A stretch of DNA of 10,759 nucleotides, taken from contig JAEZXP010000192.1 of NCBI GenBank assembly GCA_023419655.1, positions 1 to 10,759 of the forward strand, written 5' to 3'. The notes under the pieces were generated by a model, which was not told where the DNA came from, searched no databases, and saw only the letters and a program-made list of their open reading frames with translations. The DNA comes from Bacillota bacterium. GTDB lineage: Bacteria > Bacillota > Clostridia > Lachnospirales > Lachnospiraceae. Shown here in pieces: positions 5,123-10,759 of this stretch. Every line of letters starts with the position of its first letter. The stretch's first letter is position 1. The position numbers and the translations under genes are program-made.

Positions 5123-7477
5123 ATGATAATACCGGCACCAAGGCCTGAAAGGCGGATAACAAGGGTAAGGAGAGAGAAAGATATACTCATTATGATATCC
5201 GAAGCCGGTTATCATAAGATTGAACCGAAGACTTCACGGATTATCCGTATTGTATACACGGATAAAAAGGAATTTTATGAAGGGAAGGCACCGGGAGTTA
5301 TCTTTGAGGGAAGTTTTGCGGATTGGGAATACAAAGAGACAGAAGAAGAGATTTTGTTCATAACAGCAGAAACAACGATTAGGATTAACAGAGCATCAGC
5401 AGCTTTTTCATATTATGATAAAGAGGGCAGACTTCTTTTAAAAGAAAGAGAAAGTGAAAGCAAGGAACTGGAAGTGTTCGATTCTTACAAAACTGTTCAT
5501 GATGATACGGTAGAGGTTGAAAAGATTGAGACACCGGACGGAATAAAGCAGATTATCAAAGATGCAAAAAGGGTATTTGATAAGAAGTTGTATAAAACAA
5601 GATTACACCTTCTGTTCCAGAAGGAAGAAGCAATATACGGTTTCGGGCAGAAAGATGATGGTATCTTAAACCTCAGAGGTACAAAGGTATATGTTCATCA
5701 GGCAAATAGGAAGATTGCGATACCGATGCTGGTTTCAAGTCTGGGGTATGGTATCTTGATTGATACCTACAGTCCGCTGATATTTTCAGATAATAAAGCC
5801 GGTGCCTACATCCATACTGAAGCTGACCATGCGATGGATTTTTACTTTATCAACGGAGGCTCGATGGATGGTGTCGTAAGAGGATACCGTGTTTTATCCG
5901 GAAAGGCAGTTATGTTACCAAGATGGGCATATGGTTATATTCAGTCACAAGAAAGATATGAGACCCAGGAGGAAATACTGGCGGTGGCCGCAGGTTTTCG
6001 AGATAGAAAGTTCGGTCTGGATTGCCTCGTACTGGACTGGTGCTCCTGGGAAGGAAATTTGTGGGGGCAAAAGACGTTTGATTCTTTGCGATTTCCAAAT
6101 CCGGCAAAGATGACAGAAGAGCTGCACAAGCATCATATACGCTTTATGATTTCCATCTGGCCGAATATGGATGAGAAATCGGATAATTATAAAGAATTTA
6201 AAGAAAATGATTTGTTAATACCCGGAACCACGATATATAACCCCTATAAAAAAGAGGGTAGAGAGATGTACTGGAAACAGGTAAAAGAAGGTCTGTTTGA
6301 TAAAGGCGTCGATGCCTGGTGGTGTGATTCAAGTGAACCGATAACACCGGAATGGGCACATATCATGAGACCGGAAGAAGATGCAGCTTACTATGAATAC
6401 CTGGAAGAGGGAAGCAAACAATTGGATATGGAGCATATGAATTCTTACAGCTTCTTTCATGCCATGGCCATCTATGAGGGACAAAGAGGGGAAACGGATA
6501 AGAAACGTATCGTAAACCTGACACGAAGCGGATATACAGGACAACAACGATTCGGAACAATTCTGTGGTCGGGAGACACCTCGGCAAGCTGGGATACTTT
6601 TAGGAAGCAGATTGCGGCAGGATTGAATTTATGTGCAAGCGGCCTTCCATACTGGACCACAGACATTGGTGCTTTCTTTGTGAAAAAAGGACTTCCATGG
6701 TTTTGGAATGGTGAATATGACAGCGGAAACAAGCATCTTGGTTATCGGGAGCTATATGTAAGATGGTTTCAATTCGGCTGTTTCTTGCCGATATTTCGCA
6801 GTCACGGTACAGATACACGAAGAGAGCCGTGGTTATTTGGGGAAGAGGGCGACCCCTTTTACATAGCCTTAAAGAAAAGCAACGAACTCAGATACCGCTT
6901 TCTGCCTTATCTGTATACCTGTGCCTACCGGGTGTGGAAGGAAGATTTCACAATCCTCAGAATGTTAGCCTTTGATTATCCCGGGGATAAAAGAGCGCGG
7001 GAAATGAATAACCAATTCTTATTCGGTGATAAATTGATGGTCTGTCCTGTTACAAAACCGATGTATCATGATAAGGATGAGAATCCGATAACCGTGGTGA
7101 AAACCCATAGGGTGTATCTGCCTGACAATCCCGGTGGATGGTATGACTTTTATACCGGCAAACATCTGGAAGGTGGAAGAGAGATTTTGGCTCATGCTGA
7201 TATTGATAAGATACCGTTGTTTGTAACGGCAGGAACAATACTGCCGCTTTCAGAACCGGCCGCCTCGGTGGATGAAATGAATAACAGCACGCTCACCATA
7301 CGTGTATACCGTGGTCAGGACGCAAAATTCGAACTTTATGATGATTCTGGTGACGGATATGGATACGAATCAGGGGAGTATACCCTTACCGGTATGTCAT
7401 GGAACGAGGAAACGGGTAAATTAACGATTTCAGATTCAGAAAACAGGCAGTATTTTACAGAGATTATCGGAGAGTAA
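5123..7477 (+). CDS. GH31 alpha-glycosidase, candidate alpha-xylosidase
   Basis: Retaining alpha-glycosidase of 784 residues. Domain order by pattern: N-terminal beta-sandwich (about 1-265, with YGFGQ at 172-176), catalytic (beta/alpha)8 barrel (about 265-600), then two C-terminal beta domains. VLDWCSWEG contains Asp305. The nucleophile is Asp402 in AWWCDSSEP. The acid/base is Asp485 in LWSGDTSASW. RSHGTDTRREPW supplies Arg559 and His561 of the sugar-binding site. No signal peptide is visible, so it is likely cytoplasmic. WW-x-D-x-S/T-EP motifs and the FRSHGT segment recall xyloglucan-type alpha-xylosidases, which with fucosidases would dismantle fucosylated xyloglucan fragments. Alpha-glucosidase, alpha-galactosidase or alpha-GalNAcase activity also exists in GH31 and cannot be ruled out. 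GGAGG at 5110-5114 supports the start. It ends with tandem TAA stops. Confidence 0.88.
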   Translation: MIIPAPRPERRITRVRREKDILIMISEAGYHKIEPKTSRIIRIVYTDKKEFYEGKAPGVIFEGSFADWEYKETEEEILFITAETTIRINRASAAFSYYDKEGRLLLKERESESKELEVFDSYKTVHDDTVEVEKIETPDGIKQIIKDAKRVFDKKLYKTRLHLLFQKEEAIYGFGQKDDGILNLRGTKVYVHQANRKIAIPMLVSSLGYGILIDTYSPLIFSDNKAGAYIHTEADHAMDFYFINGGSMDGVVRGYRVLSGKAVMLPRWAYGYIQSQERYETQEEILAVAAGFRDRKFGLDCLVLDWCSWEGNLWGQKTFDSLRFPNPAKMTEELHKHHIRFMISIWPNMDEKSDNYKEFKENDLLIPGTTIYNPYKKEGREMYWKQVKEGLFDKGVDAWWCDSSEPITPEWAHIMRPEEDAAYYEYLEEGSKQLDMEHMNSYSFFHAMAIYEGQRGETDKKRIVNLTRSGYTGQQRFGTILWSGDTSASWDTFRKQIAAGLNLCASGLPYWTTDIGAFFVKKGLPWFWNGEYDSGNKHLGYRELYVRWFQFGCFLPIFRSHGTDTRREPWLFGEEGDPFYIALKKSNELRYRFLPYLYTCAYRVWKEDFTILRMLAFDYPGDKRAREMNNQFLFGDKLMVCPVTKPMYHDKDENPITVVKTHRVYLPDNPGGWYDFYTGKHLEGGREILAHADIDKIPLFVTAGTILPLSEPAASVDEMNNSTLTIRVYRGQDAKFELYDDSGDGYGYESGEYTLTGMSWNEETGKLTISDSENRQYFTEIIGE

Positions 7478-7527
7478 TAACAATACGTTGAGTAACATTT
7501 AGTATGCATTTATAGGAGAGAATCCAA

Positions 7528-9837
7528 ATGAGTAAAAACATATTGTTTTATGATAAACCGGTTCATTACAAAATGTTTGGACCGGATGATGAAGAGACAT
7601 GGAATGAGGCAACCCCCATAGGCAGCGGCAGCATAGGTGCGATGGTATTTGGCGGTGTCCAAAAAGAAAAGTTACAATTAAATGAGGATACAATCTGGTA
7701 TGGAAATGGAGGAAGGAACCGGGTTAATCCGGAAGCAAAGGATAATTTCTTAAAGGTGCGGAGACTTTTGCAGGAGGGCATGATTCATGAAGCACAAAAT
7801 CTTGCAAAGGACATTTTGTTTCCGGTTCCTGACCAGCAAAGAAATTACAGTACGGTAGGAGAAGTATGGTTTGAATTTCATGAAGAAGATGAGGAATATT
7901 CCAATTACAGAAGAAGCCTTGACCTTGGGAAGGCGGTTGTAAATGTAGAATATTTCATAAGAGAGAAGAAGTACCGCAGAGAATATTTTGCAAGTGCCGT
8001 GCATCAGGTGATTTCAATCCGTCAGGAGGCCCCGCCAAATGAAAAAATGAATGGAAGCCTTACGCTGGCATTTTTCAGAAGCAGGGTGGAAAAGATAGAA
8101 AGGCTTACGGACCGGATTGTGTCAATGACCGTTAAGGAGGGAGCGGATGGATGCAGCTACTGTGTGCTGGCAGCTGTCAAAAATGAAGGGGGCAGCGCGG
8201 AGCTTCATAGGGATCAGATACGGGTGAAGGATGCCGAAGCCTTCACAATCTATATAACCATCAGAAGTGATTTCTATCAGGACGACCCTGCTGCATGGGG
8301 AAGGGAAAAGCTTGAATCTGTTTTAAAGTTACCCTATGATAGTGTGAGGCAAAAACACATGGAGGAATATCAAAATTACTTCAATCGTGTTCACTTCACC
8401 TTAGGAAATGAGGACATAAAGGACGAACGCTCCATTCCTGACCGGTTAAACGCAGTAAAGAATGGGGAACAGGACCTGGGGCTGATATCAAAATATTTTC
8501 AATTTGGAAGATACCTGCTGATTTCCAGCAGCCGTCCGGGCTCTCAACCGGCAAATCTTCAGGGGATATGGAACCGGAATGAACATCCCGCATGGGGAAG
8601 TAAATATACGATTAACATCAATACCCAGATGAATTATTGGCTGGCAGAAAGCTGTAATCTTTCGGAGTGTCATATGCCATTATTTGATTTGCTACGCAGA
8701 ATGCTTCCGAATGGTCAAAAAGTTGCACGGGATATGTATGGACTCTCCGGGTTTGTGGCCCATCATAATACAGACCTCTTTGGTGATTGTGCTCCCCAGG
8801 ATGCGGTCATGTCATCGACCCTGTGGCCGATGGGAGCGGCCTGGCTTTGCCTTCATCTATGGAATCATTATGAATATACACGGGACGAACAATTTTTAAA
8901 AGGGAACATGGATTTGCTGAAAGAGGCCAGTCTGTTTTTAGCGGAGTATTTATTTGAAAATCAGAATGGAAGGCTGGTAACAGGCCCGTCCATATCACCG
9001 GAAAACACCTATATCCATCCGAATGGCCAGGAAGGAGAATTGTGTATAGGGCCTACAATGGATACCCAGATTACAAGGGATCTTTTTGAGGCATGCATCA
9101 AAGGTGCACAGATGATTGGATGTGAAGATGAGCTGACCGAGCGGCTAAAAAAACTGCTGGTTCATCTTCCGGAGCCGGCGGTCGGAAAATACGGGCAGTT
9201 GATGGAATGGGCCCAGGATTACGAGGAAAAAGAACCGGGACATCGTCATATTTCTCACCTGTACGGGCTGCATCCTTCCAATCAAATCAACCATGAAAAA
9301 ACACCGGAATTAATGGAAGCGGCCAGGGTTACCCTTGAAAGGCGCCTAAAGAATGGCGGCGGACATACCGGCTGGTCGAGAGCCTGGATAATTAATATGT
9401 GGGCAAGATTACGGGATGGGGAAAGGGCAGGAGAGAATATCCTTGCCCTGCTTGCACATTCAACGTATCCAAATCTGTTTGACTGTCATCCGCCATTTCA
9501 AATTGACGGCAACTTTGGCGGTACGGCGGCAATAGCAGAAATGCTGCTGCAATGCCAAAATGGTGTGCTGGTGTTCCTTCCGGCATTACCCAAGGCTTGG
9601 AAGAATGGAAGTATCCGTGGATTGAAGGCAAAAGGAGCCATAACCGTTTCATTTGCATGGGAAGAGGGGCAGATAATATCCGGTACAATTGCCATGGAAA
9701 AAGGCGGGGATTGCTGCTTTATAAAGCCGGATGGTATTAATAAAATCATTTTATCAAAAGGAGCAGAGGTTAAACATGAAGGAACAATGGTGAACTGCTA
9801 CTGTGAAACACCGCATATAATTCAACTGCTGAAGTAA
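7528..9837 (+). CDS. GH95 inverting alpha-L-fucosidase
   Basis: Complete 769-residue GH95 enzyme. It should remove terminal alpha-1,2-linked L-fucose, for example from Fuc-alpha-1,2-Gal ends of xyloglucan, milk or mucin glycans. The N-terminal beta domain begins with the typical W-x-EA-x-PIGSGSIGAMVFGG segment, LQLNEDTIWYG and then the family's LLQEG stretch. The (alpha/alpha)6 barrel carries NLQGIWN, NINTQMNYW (Asn363 and Asn365), HHNTD (412-416), GPSISPEN (Glu492) and QIDGNFGGTAAIAEM (Asp660). By motif these match the paired Asn, catalytic acid Glu and helper Asp described for the Bifidobacterium bifidum AfcA enzyme. No signal peptide is seen, so it is intracellular. AGGAGAG at 7514-7520 fixes the start. 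Some GH95 members act on alpha-L-galactosides, a possible minority activity. Family call is very secure. Confidence 0.95.
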   Translation: MSKNILFYDKPVHYKMFGPDDEETWNEATPIGSGSIGAMVFGGVQKEKLQLNEDTIWYGNGGRNRVNPEAKDNFLKVRRLLQEGMIHEAQNLAKDILFPVPDQQRNYSTVGEVWFEFHEEDEEYSNYRRSLDLGKAVVNVEYFIREKKYRREYFASAVHQVISIRQEAPPNEKMNGSLTLAFFRSRVEKIERLTDRIVSMTVKEGADGCSYCVLAAVKNEGGSAELHRDQIRVKDAEAFTIYITIRSDFYQDDPAAWGREKLESVLKLPYDSVRQKHMEEYQNYFNRVHFTLGNEDIKDERSIPDRLNAVKNGEQDLGLISKYFQFGRYLLISSSRPGSQPANLQGIWNRNEHPAWGSKYTININTQMNYWLAESCNLSECHMPLFDLLRRMLPNGQKVARDMYGLSGFVAHHNTDLFGDCAPQDAVMSSTLWPMGAAWLCLHLWNHYEYTRDEQFLKGNMDLLKEASLFLAEYLFENQNGRLVTGPSISPENTYIHPNGQEGELCIGPTMDTQITRDLFEACIKGAQMIGCEDELTERLKKLLVHLPEPAVGKYGQLMEWAQDYEEKEPGHRHISHLYGLHPSNQINHEKTPELMEAARVTLERRLKNGGGHTGWSRAWIINMWARLRDGERAGENILALLAHSTYPNLFDCHPPFQIDGNFGGTAAIAEMLLQCQNGVLVFLPALPKAWKNGSIRGLKAKGAITVSFAWEEGQIISGTIAMEKGGDCCFIKPDGINKIILSKGAEVKHEGTMVNCYCETPHIIQLLK

Positions 9838-9862
9838 ATTATTTTTAAAGGAGAAGGATATT

Positions 9863-10759
9863 ATGTCAAATAAATTTAAAGCTACCTTTGAATCATTAAG
9901 AAGTTATGAATGTCCCGAATGGTTTCGAGACGCCAAATTTGGTATCTGGAGTCACTGGGGACCGCAGAGTGTACCTATGTTCGGGGACTGGTATGCAAGA
10001 AATATGTATCTCCAGGGAACAGATCAGTATAATTATCATGTAAGACATTACGGACATCCTTCAAAATTTGGTTATCTGGATATCTGTAAGCTATGGAAAG
10101 CGGAGAAATTTAATCCCGATGAGTTGATGGAATTATATTACAAAGCCGGTGCAAGGTATTTCGTGGCACAGGCCACACATCATGATAATTTCTTTAATTG
10201 TGCATCAAAAGTAAACAGATATAATTCTGTCAATATAGGACCGGGCAAGGATATCTGTGGAATGTGGAAAGCCGCAGCCGACCGTTATAATATGCCGTTT
10301 GGCCTGACAGAACATCTGGGAGCGTCCTTCTCATGGTGGCAAACCAATAAAGGGAAAGATATGTATGGACCTTATAAAGGTGTGCCTTATGATGGAAATA
10401 AACCTGATTGTAAAGATTTTTATCATGAAAATCAGGAGCATATTATGCCTGATGGAAAACTTATTCAATGGTTGACAGGTAATAAGAAGTTTCATAAATA
10501 TTGGCTTGATACCGTGAAAGAGCTAATTGACCTGTATCATCCCGATTTGCTATATTCAGATAGTGGACTGCCCTTTGAGGAGGAGGGTTTTGAGCCGGGG
10601 CTGGAAGCAGTGGCTTATCTATACAACGAATCCATTGCTTTACATGGTAAAAACCGAGCGGTATATAACCAGAAAAACAGAAAAGAAGATATTTACCGTG
10701 TGGGAATTCTGGATATTGAAAAAAGTCAGCTGGATGAAATTCAGGAGCACCCCTGGCAG
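9863..10759 (+). CDS. GH29 alpha-L-fucosidase, 3' partial
   Basis: The first 299 residues of a retaining alpha-L-fucosidase are present; the frame is open to the right edge, and full-length members usually exceed 400 residues. WFRDAKFGIWSHWGPQSVP (residues 20-38) is the classic N-terminal GH29 signature, with the His of HWG expected to contact fucose. ATHHDNF carries the conserved His-His pair, with Thr where many members have Lys. The predicted nucleophile is Asp233 in LLYSDSG. TEHLGASFSWW and the GVPYDGN stretch recall a large intracellular GH29 group. No signal peptide is seen. AAGGAG at 9848-9853 precedes the ATG by 9 bases. It follows the GH95 gene after 25 bases. GH29 enzymes commonly take linkages GH95 does not, such as alpha-1,3/1,4/1,6, so the pair broadens the fucosylated substrates handled. 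The acid/base residue and C-terminal domain are not visible. Confidence 0.92.
   Translation, partial: MSNKFKATFESLRSYECPEWFRDAKFGIWSHWGPQSVPMFGDWYARNMYLQGTDQYNYHVRHYGHPSKFGYLDICKLWKAEKFNPDELMELYYKAGARYFVAQATHHDNFFNCASKVNRYNSVNIGPGKDICGMWKAAADRYNMPFGLTEHLGASFSWWQTNKGKDMYGPYKGVPYDGNKPDCKDFYHENQEHIMPDGKLIQWLTGNKKFHKYWLDTVKELIDLYHPDLLYSDSGLPFEEEGFEPGLEAVAYLYNESIALHGKNRAVYNQKNRKEDIYRVGILDIEKSQLDEIQEHPWQ

Larger units (their letters stand above)
2..10759 (+). other. Operon segment: fucosylated-glycan hydrolysis plus polyol/ketose phosphate metabolism
   Basis: All eight genes are co-directional. Spacings are -32, 9, 69, 24, 74, 50 and 25 bases, each gene has its own Shine-Dalgarno sequence, and no intrinsic terminator or credible promoter was seen between them. 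Single-transcript organisation is therefore likely. Both operon ends, the transporter, regulator and aldolase expected for such a locus lie outside the window or elsewhere in the genome. The three glycosidases lack visible export signals, which implies that oligosaccharides are imported before hydrolysis. Confidence 0.75.

Noticed and set aside
7488..7516. Promoter-like TTGAGT and TATAGG boxes, 17 bases apart, before the GH95 gene
   Set aside because: Each box matches only 4 of 6 consensus bases, and the supposed -10 box overlaps the GH95 ribosome binding site. A transcript from it would start too late to be translated normally.

Overview
This window is one stretch of a carbohydrate-utilisation operon. 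Eight genes lie on the + strand with no opposing gene. The first is cut by the left edge and the last by the right edge. The base composition (mid-40s % G+C by eye), strong AGGAG-type ribosome binding sites, short gaps and gene content suggest a Gram-positive anaerobe of the Clostridia, most likely Lachnospiraceae-like. This assignment is an inference: no rRNA or other phylogenetic marker is present.

Positions 1-5048 hold small-sugar metabolism: an FGGY-family sugar or polyol kinase (2-1549, 5' end missing), a zinc alcohol dehydrogenase very like galactitol-1-phosphate 5-dehydrogenase GatD (1518-2567), a PfkB-family kinase of the 1-phosphofructokinase/tagatose-6-phosphate kinase group (2577-3509), an aldo/keto reductase with a full catalytic tetrad but altered cofactor-phosphate residues (3579-4586), and an L-fucose mutarotase FucU (4611-5048). 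Positions 5123-10759 hold glycoside hydrolases: GH31 (5123-7477), GH95 alpha-L-fucosidase (7528-9837) and the first 299 residues of a GH29 alpha-L-fucosidase (9863 onward). None of the three has a visible signal peptide, so they probably act in the cytoplasm on imported oligosaccharides.

Functional reading: two fucosidase families and a fucose mutarotase point to fucosylated glycans. With GH31, the two leading candidates are fucosylated xyloglucan oligosaccharides (GH31 as alpha-xylosidase) or fucosylated host glycans (GH31 with another alpha-glycosidase activity). The metabolic half is not the textbook fucose set, because neither FucI nor FucA is in the window. Instead, the reductase, FGGY kinase, GatD-like dehydrogenase and PfkB kinase can be arranged as a reduce, phosphorylate, re-oxidise, phosphorylate route: aldose to alditol to alditol phosphate to ketose phosphate to ketose bisphosphate. 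Galactose via galactitol-1-phosphate and tagatose-6-phosphate is the best-fitting example. This is the most interesting hypothesis here; it is an inference, not a demonstrated pathway.

The longest gap between genes is about 75 bases. I found no RNA gene, mobile element, CRISPR array, transporter or regulator, and no convincing promoter or intrinsic terminator. The one non-coding structure worth noting is a small nested inverted repeat between the PfkB kinase and the aldo/keto reductase.

[Format note: the feature confidence values were absent from the original answer and were supplied in this rewrite to meet the schema, judged from each entry's wording.]
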